NCBI GenBank assembly: GCA_029287455.1
Contig: JARFRB010000056.1
Span: forward strand, 1 to 64,000
Reading direction: 5' to 3'
Length of the DNA stretch: 64,000 nucleotides
Source of the DNA: Pelagibius litoralis
GTDB lineage: Bacteria; Pseudomonadota; Alphaproteobacteria; Kiloniellales; DSM-21159
The position numbers were made by a program, and so were the translations under genes. The stretch's first letter is position 1; each line of letters opens with the position of its first letter. Of this stretch, positions 1 to 8,205 are shown piece after piece. A model generated the notes under the pieces. The model searched no databases. It was not told the origin of the DNA and was given only the letters and a program-made list of their open reading frames with translations.

Positions 1-683
1 ATATTAGTATCGCCCGAAACGCTGTACCAAACGTAAGCCTGAATATGGTCTCTTGGCGTCGCGCCCCAGCCGTTTCGGTAATAGTCACCCATGATGTACT
101 GAGCGCGTTTGTGGCCTGCGTGAGCAGCTCGGCAATACCAATAGAATGCAGCTTCTACGTTGCCCTTGGTCTGATCCGTGTATGGCATCCATAAGGCTAC
201 CCCATAGTCGAGCATCTTCTGGGGGCCAGTAGCGGCCATTCGCTTTGGTGACGTCTCGCGAAGCTCCTGGGCCGTTTCATACCCAAACAGCAAGACCGGG
301 CAGTTCAGACGAGCACCTTCGCCAAGCAAATAAACGGGCCCGCCCGCCAACTCGAAACTGAAAAGCGTATCTTGCGCGTCGAACACGAGCTTTGAACAGC
401 GCTCGTCATCAATGCCCCAGACGGGGAGAGGCAACATGCCGAAGAAAGCTACACCAGCTGTATCCACCCATGTCTCGTAGACAAAGTAGCTTTCGCCATC
501 CCCTAGAAACTCATAGTCAGGACGGCCCAAGCGTGCGACTACCGTGGCTTTGTCTTCGCCAACCAGCTCTGTAAGCAGGTTGTGCTGATACTCCGGATCA
601 CGCTCTTCCGTCGATACGGCGAAGCCGCATCCTGTCAGCAGCAGGATCATGAAAGCGGTTATAAGCGACTTGAGAGACCACAT
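1..683 (-). CDS. Sel1-repeat lipoprotein (3' end beyond window)
   Basis: Translating the minus strand from the ATG at 683 gives 227 open codons that run off the window edge, so the C-terminus is missing. The protein begins with a lipoprotein signal, MWSLKSLITAF followed by the lipobox LLTGC, with the acylated Cys at residue 19. After it comes a stretch resembling the BamE/SmpA outer-membrane lipoprotein fold (LVGEDKATVVARLGRPDYEF), then from about residue 165 at least one Sel1-like repeat (AAFYWYCRAAHAGHKRAQYIMG) and the start of another (AYVWYSVSG). A GAGG ribosome site lies just upstream of the ATG. It is probably anchored in the outer membrane as a protein-binding scaffold; Sel1 repeats are helical protein-protein modules. 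The partner is unknown. Codon use is less GC-rich than in the main gene blocks. Confidence 0.8.
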   Translation of the reverse strand, partial: MWSLKSLITAFMILLLTGCGFAVSTEERDPEYQHNLLTELVGEDKATVVARLGRPDYEFLGDGESYFVYETWVDTAGVAFFGMLPLPVWGIDDERCSKLVFDAQDTLFSFELAGGPVYLLGEGARLNCPVLLFGYETAQELRETSPKRMAATGPQKMLDYGVALWMPYTDQTKGNVEAAFYWYCRAAHAGHKRAQYIMGDYYRNGWGATPRDHIQAYVWYSVSGDTN

Positions 684-722
684 CCCGCCTCGCTACCACG
701 CCGCCGGGCGGGCAGGTGCGAT

Positions 723-836
723 CGGGGTTAAGGGTGTGACCTACAGGTGGCTTTCGTTTCAGCTTCCTACGGGGCTTTAGCTTCCTACGGGGCTAACGTG
801 TGACATCTCATATGATCTCGGGGCTAACGTGTGACA
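723..836. repeat. Cluster of short direct repeats (GTGTGAC family)
   Basis: Two nested direct repeats occupy this gene-free stretch between the lipoprotein and the next small gene (684-969). A 16-base unit beginning AGCTTCCTAC occurs at 761-776 and again at 779-794. A 17-base unit, GGGGCTAACGTGTGACA, occurs at 789-805 and 820-836, 31 bases apart. A looser third copy, GGGGTTAAGGGTGTGAC, lies at 724-740. The unit resembles the GGGGT(C/T)A-type repeats often seen scattered with RAYT/REP elements, but no transposase gene is visible, so this is only a likeness. Confidence 0.6.
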
Positions 837-969
837 ATTGAGTTCACGCCGTCTTCCGCTTGCGTGGCTTGTGGTAATGGACGTGCCTTCAGTGAGGTGC
901 AAGCGAGATGCCTGAGCAGGGTGAACGCATCTCCTCTGAGGCGCTTGGGAATGTGGAAGCGGAAGAACG

Positions 970-1239
970 ATGATCCAATTTGTGGTGGCTATTGTCGCGA
1001 TGGTCATATGCGCTCTCTGCTTGGCATTCGTTGTGATCGGCACCAAGCGGCGAAGCCGCTTGCAGAAACAGCGAGAGGCAGAGGGCAAGCTCATCCGGGA
1101 ATGGCTCGATGACAAGGGCTATCAGATGTGGGCCCAGCAAGTCGCACAGCGAACCACCACGCTAAGCTATATTGAGTGGCGATCAGCTTTAAGCAGAGAG
1201 CTGCAGGATTTCGAGGATGGTCGGAAACACGCTGCGTGA
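970..1239 (+). CDS. Small single-pass membrane protein, unknown function
   Basis: An 89-residue open frame with a GGAAG-type ribosome site ending a few bases before the ATG. Residues 1-25 (MIQFVVAIVAMVICALCLAFVVIG) form one clear membrane helix. It is followed by a positively charged stop-transfer KRRSR and a polar, charge-rich helical tail of about 60 residues, so the tail should be cytoplasmic. No family was recognised. Neighbouring genes are on the other strand and give no functional hint. It could be a chance frame, but the helix plus positive flank and a usable ribosome site argue for a real gene. Confidence 0.45.
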   Translation: MIQFVVAIVAMVICALCLAFVVIGTKRRSRLQKQREAEGKLIREWLDDKGYQMWAQQVAQRTTTLSYIEWRSALSRELQDFEDGRKHAA

Positions 1240-1308
1240 GCGGAAGATGACTATCTGAGCAGCTTTAGCCAATCTTGGTTTCAAAGCTGGGCTGGTGCCT
1301 ATCAAGCG

Positions 1309-1705
1309 TTAGACCAGTTCTCCTCGCCGCCTCCGAACGTTCAGTGCGCCGATTTCCTCCCATGCCTTCTCCTCTTCTTTGGGACTTTTGCCCCAGCAGG
1401 CTTCTTTCATAATCAGATCAATTTCTTTGCCAGTCAAAACCCGCCCCAGCGTGCTGTAGGCATCAAATGCCGCCTCGAGCCTCGCTGCTCTTCGCTTTTG
1501 CAGCGTTCGCATCAACGCCTGCATTTTCTTCAATATCCAATCCAATTTTCCCTTGTTGCATACAGACTACGAATGTGTGCCCGTGGTCGCTCAAGGGGGA
1601 ATTGAAACCAAAATACGCAGAATAGTCAGCCGCGATCACCGGCAGAAAAAGCCTTCCGCTCGAGCAAAGCTCTGCACCTAGCGACCACACTGCAGAGTAG
1701 CCCAA
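1309..1705 (-). pseudogene. Small protein in two overlapping frames, probable frameshift
   Basis: Two minus-strand frames overlap here. The upstream one, from a TTG at 1705, reads as plausible protein (LPVIAADYSAYFGFNSP, then HGHTFVVCMQQGK) but after about 1555 turns into low-quality sequence and ends at 1463. The downstream one, from 1545 to 1309, reads well from LDWILKKMQALMRTLQKRR through a basic and then acidic helical region to its stop. They join near the run GGAAAATTGGATTGG around 1545-1560, which is where a one-base slip would restore one chain of roughly 130 residues. It could be a decayed gene, a sequencing error or two genuine overlapping small genes. No family was recognised. A GGGGTCAGGG repeat-like sequence sits directly at the 5' end (1707-1716), which may mark a truncation point. 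Confidence 0.35.
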
Positions 1706-1996
1706 TGGGGTCAGGGTTAAGGCTGGGGCGGCGGACCCGATGATTTGGTCTTGGCGACGGCGCTGGCAAATTTGGGCGACTGTTTTTAGTGCACGTGTTC
1801 CCTAGAAAGCACCTGAAATCGTAATTCTCCGACGATACAACGCCAAGAAATCAAGGCATATAAAGGGTTTTAGCTAGCAAGCAATGGGTGTGAGCTATAC
1901 CGATATGTCGTTGGTGCGCAAAAGGGCGCAGCCTTAAAACCGGGGCTTTCCGCTGGGGCTTTTCCTGGGGCCTTTCTCCAAGCATCATGAGCGATC
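1706..1996. other. Gene-free AT-richer stretch upstream of the LysR gene
   Basis: No convincing gene. The stretch opens with GGGGTCAGGGTTAAGG, which recalls the repeat at 724-740, and has AT-rich blocks around 1780-1880. Base composition becomes typical of the chromosome at about 1980, so this may be the edge of an accessory segment. No tRNA or attachment-site duplication was found by eye. Confidence 0.4.
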
Positions 1997-2932
1997 ATGG
2001 TGCGCCGATTTTACAATCTTCCCTCCCTCACAACCCTGGCGGTCTTCGAGGCCAGTGCCCGGCATCTCAGCTTTACGCGGGCCGGGCGGGAGCTCAACGT
2101 GACACCGGGGGCGGTGAGCCGGCAGATCAAGTCGCTTGAGGCGGAGATCGGCTGCCCGCTTTTCCAAAGAGTGCACCGGGGTGTGGTGCTGACCTCCGAA
2201 GGCGAGGAACTTCATGGGGTACTGTCGCGGGCCTTCAGCCAGACCGCCGCGGCGTTTCATCACATCAAGCGCCAGGGTGGCGCGCGCAGCGTCACTGTCG
2301 GGGCGAGCACCGCCTTCGCCTCGCTGTGGCTTCTGCCAAGGTTGGCCGCGTTCTGGCGGGCCTCGCCGGAGGTCGTCTTGAACCACGTTATCTCCGATAA
2401 CCCGCAGGACCTGCGGCTCGCCCAAGTGGACCTCAGGATCCGCTACGGGCAAGGGGCTTGGCCGGAGGAAGACGCGGCCCTGCTATTCCCGGATCGCATC
2501 TACCCAGTCTGCGCGCCTGAGTTCGCCAAGCGCCACGAAGATGCTGCGACAGCTGCGGATCTGGCGCGCTTGCCGCTGCTGCAGATCGACAGGGTCGATC
2601 CGGACTGGTCGAGCTGGGATGACTGGTTCACCTTGCTCGGCCAGCCTCTTGTCAAGGGAGCGGACGCTCCCAGATCGCCTCGGTTCAATAACTATGTGAT
2701 CTCCTTGCAGGTGGCCGAGGAGGCGCAGGGTGTGGCCTTGGGTTGGGACAGCTTGGTGCGCCCTCTGATAGAGGCTGGACGCCTGGCGCGTATCACGGAT
2801 CTCGAAATCCCGGCGCCTGGCGCGTTTTACATCACCGGCAGCCGTGGCCGCGAGCTCGGTTCCGACGCTCAGGTGCTGCGGGACTGGCTGATCGCGGAAG
2901 TCGCGCGGGAGCGGGCTTTGGCGGCAACTTAA
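1997..2932 (+). CDS. LysR-family transcriptional regulator, GcvA-like
   Basis: A 311-residue protein of standard LysR length. The N-terminal winged helix (about residues 9-68) has the typical series LAVFEASARHLSFTRAGRELNVTPGAVSRQIKSLE in which the recognition helix lies around TPGAVSRQI. The rest is a LysR effector domain with the GcvA-type features SLWLLPRLAAF and a stretch that mentions only partial-strength effector signatures. Regulators of this subgroup usually control a neighbouring catabolic gene and respond to a small metabolite. Here the downstream PPOX protein and Rieske oxygenase are the natural candidates because all three point the same way. The start is the ATG at 1997; an ATG ten bases upstream is out of frame. 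The effector cannot be told from sequence. Confidence 0.88.
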   Translation: MVRRFYNLPSLTTLAVFEASARHLSFTRAGRELNVTPGAVSRQIKSLEAEIGCPLFQRVHRGVVLTSEGEELHGVLSRAFSQTAAAFHHIKRQGGARSVTVGASTAFASLWLLPRLAAFWRASPEVVLNHVISDNPQDLRLAQVDLRIRYGQGAWPEEDAALLFPDRIYPVCAPEFAKRHEDAATAADLARLPLLQIDRVDPDWSSWDDWFTLLGQPLVKGADAPRSPRFNNYVISLQVAEEAQGVALGWDSLVRPLIEAGRLARITDLEIPAPGAFYITGSRGRELGSDAQVLRDWLIAEVARERALAAT

Positions 2933-3022
2933 GCAGCATCGCGATAATGTTCTTTATTTGTTCTGATCCGGCCGCTACCTTAGGCAGAGGCCGGGATAGG
3001 GCTTTCCGAGGGAGCGCGGACC

Positions 3023-3574
3023 ATGGGCATTTCCAAAGCGTTGAGTCCTGAATTTCGAAGTTTTATCGAAAGTCAGCCGATGTTCTTCGTTGCCACCGCA
3101 GCTCCGCAAGGCCGGGTCAATCTTTCACCGAAGGGGCTCGACTCCTTAAGGATCATGGATGACTCGCGAATCGTTTGGATCAATCTGAGCGGAAGCGGAA
3201 ACGAGACTGCGGCGCATCTGCGTGAGAACGATCGCATGACCCTGATGTTTTGCGCGTTCAACGGGCCGGCGATGATCCTGCGTGTCTACGGCAGGGCAAT
3301 GACTTGCCATCCTGGCGATTCCGAATGGGGGGTCCTTGCCGGATTGTTTCCGCCGATGGCCGGATCGCGACAAATCTTCGATCTCGCGCTGGACCTGGTG
3401 CAGACCTCCTGCGGATCGGGCGTGCCTCTCATGGATTTCAAGGCGCATCGCGGATACGAGGAACTTCTGCCGTTCTACGAAGAGATGGGCGAGGCGGGTG
3501 TCGAGGCGTACTGGCGCCGCAAGAACACACGCAGCATTGATGGTAAGCCCACCGGTATCTTGCCTAGCTCGTGA
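3023..3574 (+). CDS. Pyridoxamine 5'-phosphate oxidase-like flavin-binding protein
   Basis: A 183-residue PPOX-superfamily protein with a split-barrel fold. The opening FIESQPMFFVATAAPQGRVNLSPKG is the usual start of this subgroup, and the middle strand region NDRMTLMFCAFNGPAMILRVYGRA is the FMN-contacting part. It is distinct from the true PdxH encoded at 6572. Members bind FMN, F420 or haem and many are general redox or detoxification proteins, so no substrate is assigned. It lies between the LysR regulator and the Rieske oxygenase on the same strand, with gaps of 90 and 117 bases. That leaves room for a separate promoter upstream of the oxygenase. Confidence 0.85.
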   Translation: MGISKALSPEFRSFIESQPMFFVATAAPQGRVNLSPKGLDSLRIMDDSRIVWINLSGSGNETAAHLRENDRMTLMFCAFNGPAMILRVYGRAMTCHPGDSEWGVLAGLFPPMAGSRQIFDLALDLVQTSCGSGVPLMDFKAHRGYEELLPFYEEMGEAGVEAYWRRKNTRSIDGKPTGILPSS

Positions 3575-3691
3575 GTTGAGCTGAACTCAACACTGACCTG
3601 AACGAAAGACCACTTGAAAAACGGCTGGATTCCGCCGTCCATATTGAATGGAGATCGCCCATTCGATGGACCCGGGCGAAAGGAACATGCC

Positions 3692-4873
3692 ATGGAACTG
3701 AAGCGGAATAGGAACGAGACGGTCGCGGTCGCGGAGTCCGATCTGGATCTGGCCGCCGTGCTGAAATCGGTGGAGCGCGCGCATGGCCTGCCGAACGCCT
3801 TCTACACCGATCCCGAGATTTGGGAGGAGGAGAAGCGTAAGGTCTTCCTCGCCAACTGGGCCTGCGTGGGCTTCGGCAAGGACGTTCCGCTGCCGGGTGA
3901 CCTCATGCCACTGGAATTTCTCGGGATTCCCTTGCTTCTCGCGCGGGACAAGAGCGGGGGCGTGCGGGTGTTCCAAAACGTCTGTCGGCATCGTGGCATG
4001 ATCCTGGTGCAAAAGCCCAAGCGCGCGAACATCATCACCTGTCCCTATCACGCCTGGTGCTACCGCTTGGACGGCAGCTTGAAGGGCACGCCGCATCTGG
4101 GTGGACCAGGCGTCCATAAGGATCCACGCATCGATCCGAAATCTTATGGCCTGTTCGAAGTCCGGTCCCACGTTTGGATGGACATGATCTTCGTAAATCT
4201 GTCCGGCGAAGCGCCGGACTTCTTGGACTACGCGGCCCCCCTGATCGCGCGGTGGCGGGAATTCGAAAGCCGCCCCTTGGTCCATGGCGGACCGGAGTCG
4301 ACCCTGACTTTCGAGCTGGACAGCAATTGGAAGCTGGCGGTGGAGAATTTCTGCGAGAGCTACCACCTGCCGGTAGTCCATCCCAGTTTGAATACCTATT
4401 CCCGGCTTGAGGACCATTATCATATCCAGGAGCCCGGCCATTTTTCAGGCCAGGGCACCACGGTCTACAATCCTCAGCTCGACGAGAGCGGGCGCGCCTT
4501 CGCCCTGTTTCCCGGGCTGTCGAGCAAGTGGGAAACGGGTGCGGAGTACATCGCGCTTTACCCCAACGTTCTTCTGGGCGTCCACAAAGACCATACCTTC
4601 GCGATCCGCATCGACCCCTTGGGTCAAATCGGCACCCGGGAAACGGTCGAGATCTACTACGCGGACCCTGTCATGGCCGGCCCGGATTGGGCGGACCTCA
4701 GGGCAGCCAACGCCGAGACTTGGCGCGGCGTCTTTGCGGAGGACGTCGGGGTGGTTGAGGGGATGCAGGAGGGCCGCCGGGCCCCGGCCTTTGACGGCGG
4801 CGTCTTTTCTCCGGCGATGGACGGGCCAACCCAGTGCTTTCACCAGTGGGTCGCGGGCTGCTTTCGCGCTTAA
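3692..4873 (+). CDS. Rieske non-haem iron oxygenase, alpha subunit
   Basis: A 393-residue ring-hydroxylating-type oxygenase. The N-terminal Rieske domain shows Cys98-x-His100 (VCRHRG) and Cys117-x2-His120 (CPYHAWCY), which bind the [2Fe-2S] cluster. The catalytic domain has NWKLAVENFCESYHLPVVHP, supplying the mononuclear-iron ligands His225 and His230. This form, with VENFCESYHLP, is common in oxygenases acting on quaternary amines (betaine, carnitine or stachydrine type) as well as aromatic enzymes, so the substrate is open. No reductase or ferredoxin gene lies beside it, so electrons must come from elsewhere. The ATG at 3692 was preferred to the upstream one at 3614 because GAAAGGA precedes it by eight bases. 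Its stop overlaps the cbpM stop by four bases. Confidence 0.9.
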   Translation: MELKRNRNETVAVAESDLDLAAVLKSVERAHGLPNAFYTDPEIWEEEKRKVFLANWACVGFGKDVPLPGDLMPLEFLGIPLLLARDKSGGVRVFQNVCRHRGMILVQKPKRANIITCPYHAWCYRLDGSLKGTPHLGGPGVHKDPRIDPKSYGLFEVRSHVWMDMIFVNLSGEAPDFLDYAAPLIARWREFESRPLVHGGPESTLTFELDSNWKLAVENFCESYHLPVVHPSLNTYSRLEDHYHIQEPGHFSGQGTTVYNPQLDESGRAFALFPGLSSKWETGAEYIALYPNVLLGVHKDHTFAIRIDPLGQIGTRETVEIYYADPVMAGPDWADLRAANAETWRGVFAEDVGVVEGMQEGRRAPAFDGGVFSPAMDGPTQCFHQWVAGCFRA

Positions 4874-5241
4874 ACCTGGTCCCGGTCCAGGGGATCCCTT
4901 TCGTTCGCCGGAAGGGTCATGAGGCGCTCAAGTTCCGCCTGGAGTTCCGGCGGCAGATGCTCGATCGCTTCACGCAGTCCGCGCATGGTGTCGCGCAAGC
5001 TGTAAACCTGATCTAGAAGTTTCAGCACGATGGGCACGGCCTCGTCGTTGACGGCCAAGTCCTGCCTAAGCTCGCAGATGAGCTTTACCCGTGCCGTGTC
5101 CGCTTCATCGAAGCTCAGACCCTGTGGGCCCGGCGTGGCGAGAACCCAGCCCTGACTGACGAAACGGGTAACCTCGGTCGTCGTGACCTCCGCGCCACCG
5201 CGCGTGAGCTGCGTCACCACTTCTTCAATCGTCAACACCAT
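4870..5241 (-). CDS. cbpM: Chaperone modulator CbpM
   Basis: A 123-residue MerR-like helical protein directly downstream of the CbpA co-chaperone gene. It has a short HTH-like N-terminus (MVLTIEEVVTQLTRGGAEVTTTEVTRFVSQGWV), then a long helical segment (ELRQDLAVNDEAVPIVLKLLDQVYSLRDTM) typical of CbpM. In the family CbpM binds the J-domain of CbpA and blocks its stimulation of DnaK. The ATG at 5241 was chosen because GGGAGGG lies a suitable distance upstream; a longer frame reaching 5295 would overlap cbpA. The gap to cbpA is 40 bases, so they are probably co-transcribed. Its TAA stop shares TTAA with the converging Rieske gene. Confidence 0.85.
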   Translation of the reverse strand: MVLTIEEVVTQLTRGGAEVTTTEVTRFVSQGWVLATPGPQGLSFDEADTARVKLICELRQDLAVNDEAVPIVLKLLDQVYSLRDTMRGLREAIEHLPPELQAELERLMTLPANERDPLDRDQV

Positions 5242-5281
5242 CGGGGCGCCCTCCCTGGCCCTAGGCTCCCATCTCGCTGCC

Positions 5282-6196
5282 TTACGACATTCCAATTTTG
5301 GCCCTGGGGTCGTAGGGATGGTTTTCGGCCCAACCCTCCACGAAGTCCCTCAAGTCGTCGTCCACTTTGTCCGGCAGAACCACTTTCAGCTTCACATACT
5401 GGTCGCCGGCGGTCCCGCTCTTCGCCCCGCTGATCCCCTTGCCCTTCAGCCGGAGCGTTTTTCCGCTATTGGAGCCTGCGGGAACCTTGACCGAAAGGCG
5501 CCCGTGAATGGTCGGCACGGATACCGACCCGCCAAGCACGGCTTCCTGCAAAGTGATGGGCAGTTCCAGATGGATATTCCGTCCCTCCCGCGTGAAAAAG
5601 GGATGGGGGTCCACATTCAATTCGATATAGGCATCTCCGGCCCCGGCGCCGCCCGCGCCCGGCATGCCTTGACCCTTTAGCCGCAAGGTTTGCCCGGTCT
5701 CGCTGCCGGGGGGGATGTTCACATCGAGGGTTTTGCCGTCGGCAAGTTGCAGGCGCTTCTTATCGCCCAGCGCCGCCTCCAAAAAGGTGATGCGGGCAGT
5801 GTAGGAGACGTCGGCTCCCTTACGGCGCCGGCCACCCCTCTGGCCGCGGCCGCCGAAGAGGTCGGCGAAGATATCCTCCGCGGCGAAGTCGCCGCCAAAC
5901 TCTGGGCCGTGATACTTCCCCCGGCCGCCTGCATGAGTATAGGCCTGATAGAACCCGCCCCGCGGAGCGGTCTCCTGGCCCGAGGCATCGATCTCTCCGG
6001 CATCGAAGCGCTTGCGCTTATCGGGATCGGACAAGAGGTCGTAGGCCTGGCTGACATCGCTGAAGCGAGCCGCCGCTTTTTCATTGCCCGGATTGAGATC
6101 AGGGTGCAGCTCCTTGGCGAGCTTTCGGTAGCTGCGCTTGATATCCTCGGCGCTGGCCGTTTTGGAAACCTCGAGAACCTTGTATGGGTCTTTCAT
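5282..6196 (-). CDS. cbpA: DnaJ-class co-chaperone CbpA
   Basis: A 304-residue J-domain protein. Residues 1-70 are the J-domain with the HPD triad at 31-33 (KELHPDLNPG). A Gly/Arg/Phe-rich linker (about 75-128, GGRGQRGGRRRKG) follows. Two tandem DnaJ C-terminal beta domains then carry the repeated signature PPGSETGQTLRLKGQG and PAGSNSGKTLRLKGKG. There is no cysteine zinc finger, which separates CbpA from DnaJ. It should deliver clients to DnaK and stimulate its ATPase in the cytoplasm. It is followed by cbpM, its dedicated inhibitor, the usual arrangement. The promoter must lie in the 375-base gap shared with pdxH. Confidence 0.93.
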   Translation of the reverse strand: MKDPYKVLEVSKTASAEDIKRSYRKLAKELHPDLNPGNEKAAARFSDVSQAYDLLSDPDKRKRFDAGEIDASGQETAPRGGFYQAYTHAGGRGKYHGPEFGGDFAAEDIFADLFGGRGQRGGRRRKGADVSYTARITFLEAALGDKKRLQLADGKTLDVNIPPGSETGQTLRLKGQGMPGAGGAGAGDAYIELNVDPHPFFTREGRNIHLELPITLQEAVLGGSVSVPTIHGRLSVKVPAGSNSGKTLRLKGKGISGAKSGTAGDQYVKLKVVLPDKVDDDLRDFVEGWAENHPYDPRAKIGMS

Positions 6197-6571
6197 CTCA
6201 CCGCCGTGCTCGCCGAATGCTACTAGCCAAAACTAATATTTCCAGGTTTGGCCGAAAAGGGTTCACGTGAGTGTTCTCTCTCGAATTTCCGCCCGCGGGA
6301 TTCCCGCCGTGGCGGGAGGCGCCTGCTTGCGGGCAGGAACGGGCCTTGGGGTGCGGAATCGGCCGAAAAGATCTATGTGTTTGTCTTAGGCACCCGGAAC
6401 CGTCAACCAGATAGATCACACTAAGGTGCGAGAATGATTTATAACCAGCAGCTTAGGGCGGGTTCTTTGGCGTTAACCTGATCGCGGCATTGGGTGCCGG
6501 CCGCGCGGTGCCCGCCGTCCGCATTGGGCAATCGCCGGGAGACGTCCACTGCGAGGTTCCAAGGAGTTTTC
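6197..6571. other. Divergent promoter region with two hairpins
   Basis: Gene-free 375 bases between cbpA and pdxH, which are transcribed apart. It holds a perfect seven-base stem TCCCGCC/GGCGGGA with a two-base spacer (6302-6308 and 6311-6317). A second, CCTGC/GCAGG, follows at 6322-6326 and 6332-6336. Lacking a T-run they are not classic terminators. They could be a small palindromic repeat or a leader structure in one of the two transcripts. The pdxH ribosome site AAGGAG is at 6561-6566. No promoter hexamers could be assigned with confidence. Confidence 0.5.
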
Positions 6572-7165
6572 ATGTTCGCCGATTCCCCTGCATCCGACCC
6601 CTTTGAACTTTTCGCGACCTGGTTCCAGGAAGCCAATGAGAAGGAGATCAACGACGCCAACGCCATGGCATTGGTGACGGTCGGGCCGGATGGCATGCCG
6701 TCCTCGCGGATGGTCTTGCTCAAGGGCTACGATTCAAGCGGCTTCGTGTTCTACACGAACCTGGAAAGCCGGAAGGGCGTGCAGCTGCTCGGCCATCCCA
6801 AAGCGGCCTTGCTGTTTCACTGGAAATCCTTGCGGCGTCAGGTGCGGATCGAAGGAAATGTGACGCCGGTAAGCGATGCGGAAGCCGATGCCTATTTTGA
6901 TTCGCGGCCGCGCCAGAGTCAGATCGGGGCTTGGGCATCCGACCAATCACGCCCCTTGGAAAGCCGCTTCGCACTGGAAAAGCGCGTCGCCGCCTTCGGC
7001 GCGAAGTACGGCATCGGGACGGTTCCCCGGCCGCCCCATTGGTCCGGGTTTCGAGTCGCCGGGGAGCGGATGGAGTTCTGGCAGGATGGTGCCTTTCGGC
7101 TGCATGACCGGCTAGTTTACCATCGCGAAGACGGCGCTTGGCGGACCGAGCGTCTTTATCCGTAA
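6572..7165 (+). CDS. pdxH: Pyridoxamine 5'-phosphate oxidase
   Basis: A 197-residue FMN enzyme that oxidises pyridoxine or pyridoxamine 5'-phosphate to pyridoxal 5'-phosphate, the last step of vitamin B6 supply. Diagnostic segments are all present: [17 protein letters not shown] and [10 protein letters not shown] for FMN and phosphate binding, [26 protein letters not shown], and the conserved C-terminal end WRTERLYP. Length matches the family (about 200). The ATG at 6572 follows AAGGAG by five bases and is preferred to an upstream in-frame start at 6494. It is 21 bases from the next gene, which may be co-transcribed. The many PLP enzymes nearby (such as the aminotransferase at 17977) depend on its product. 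Confidence 0.96.
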   Translation: MFADSPASDPFELFATWFQEANEKEINDANAMALVTVGPDGMPSSRMVLLKGYDSSGFVFYTNLESRKGVQLLGHPKAALLFHWKSLRRQVRIEGNVTPVSDAEADAYFDSRPRQSQIGAWASDQSRPLESRFALEKRVAAFGAKYGIGTVPRPPHWSGFRVAGERMEFWQDGAFRLHDRLVYHREDGAWRTERLYP

Positions 7166-7186
7166 GGCTTCAAGGCAGGGCAGCAG

Positions 7187-8119
7187 GTGACTGACACGAC
7201 TCACAAAGTCACGGCTCCGGGAGAGCGGCTAACCGGCCCCGCGGCTGGGCGCCTGATGCGCCTGGCGACCTATGCCTCCGTCAGCACGGCGGCAGTGCTG
7301 ATCTTGGTGAAGCTTGTCGCCTGGTGGATGACCGACTCCATCGCCATGCTGTCCAGCCTGGTTGACTCCATGCTCGACATCGCAGCTGCCCTTGTGACTC
7401 TCGTGGCCGTTCGGCATGCGCTCTCCCCGGCCGACAGCGATCACCGCTTCGGCCATGGCAAGGCGGAACCTTTGGCCGCGCTGGCGCAGGCCGGCTTGAT
7501 CACCGGCTCCGCTTTCTTCTTGCTGATCGAGGCCATTCATCGCTTCTTCCAGCCCGCAACCGTTGAGAATTCGGAGTTGGGCATCGCGGTGATGGTCTTT
7601 TCGATTATTTTGACCTTCGCGCTGACACGCTTTCAGGCCTATGTGGTGCGCAGGACTCAATCGGTCGCCATTTCCGCCGACTCCTTGCACTACATCTCCG
7701 ATATTTTGATGAACTCCGCGGTGATCGCCGCTTTGATCCTCGTGACCTATTTCGATTTTCCGTTAGCCGATCCCTTGATCGGATTGGCGATCGCGTTCTG
7801 GATCGTGCGCAGCGCCTGGACCATCGCACGCAAGTCCTACGACATGCTCATGGATCGTGAACTGCCGGACGAAGATCGTGAAAAGATCTTCGAAATTGTT
7901 CGGGGCCACCCCCAGGCTTTAGGCGTCCACGACCTGAGGACCAGGTCTTCCGGGCCAAACACCTTCATTCAGATGCATTTGGAGATTCCGGGAGATTTCA
8001 CACTGGAGCGGGCCCACGCCATCGCCGACGCCGTGGAGATGGACGTGCGGGCTGCCTTCCCCGACGCGGACGTGTTGATTCACCAAGACCCCTACGTGGC
8101 TACAGCCAAAGAGATTTAG
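7187..8119 (+). CDS. Cation diffusion facilitator, FieF-like divalent metal exporter
   Basis: A 310-residue CDF-family antiporter that expels Zn(II), Fe(II) or similar ions using the proton gradient. It has six membrane helices within about residues 22-215. Metal-site motifs are SLVDSMLDIAA in helix 2 and DSLHYISDIL in helix 5, with HRFGHGKAE between them. A cytoplasmic dimerisation domain (from about 220) carries conserved histidines such as GVHDLRTR and MHLEIPG. The DxxxD-HxxxD pattern places it nearer FieF/YiiP than the magnetosome types. The start is a GTG at 7187, 21 bases after pdxH; an AGGG precedes it. Metal specificity is not settled by sequence alone. Confidence 0.92.
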   Translation: MTDTTHKVTAPGERLTGPAAGRLMRLATYASVSTAAVLILVKLVAWWMTDSIAMLSSLVDSMLDIAAALVTLVAVRHALSPADSDHRFGHGKAEPLAALAQAGLITGSAFFLLIEAIHRFFQPATVENSELGIAVMVFSIILTFALTRFQAYVVRRTQSVAISADSLHYISDILMNSAVIAALILVTYFDFPLADPLIGLAIAFWIVRSAWTIARKSYDMLMDRELPDEDREKIFEIVRGHPQALGVHDLRTRSSGPNTFIQMHLEIPGDFTLERAHAIADAVEMDVRAAFPDADVLIHQDPYVATAKEI

Positions 8120-8205
8120 GGTCTTTCGCTAAAATAGTTGCTATCGTATCTCTCGGAGAGGCCGCGCGCGGGGCTAGGCGATCCGATCGCTTCACGGTCG
8201 GGCGC

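Noticed and set aside
831-1112. Small plus-strand frame in the first kilobase
   Set aside because: It overlaps the repeats and the better 970-1239 frame, and has no ribosome site.
6302-6336. Hairpins as an intrinsic terminator
   Set aside because: No T-run follows either stem and both flanking genes start here, so nothing ends at this point.
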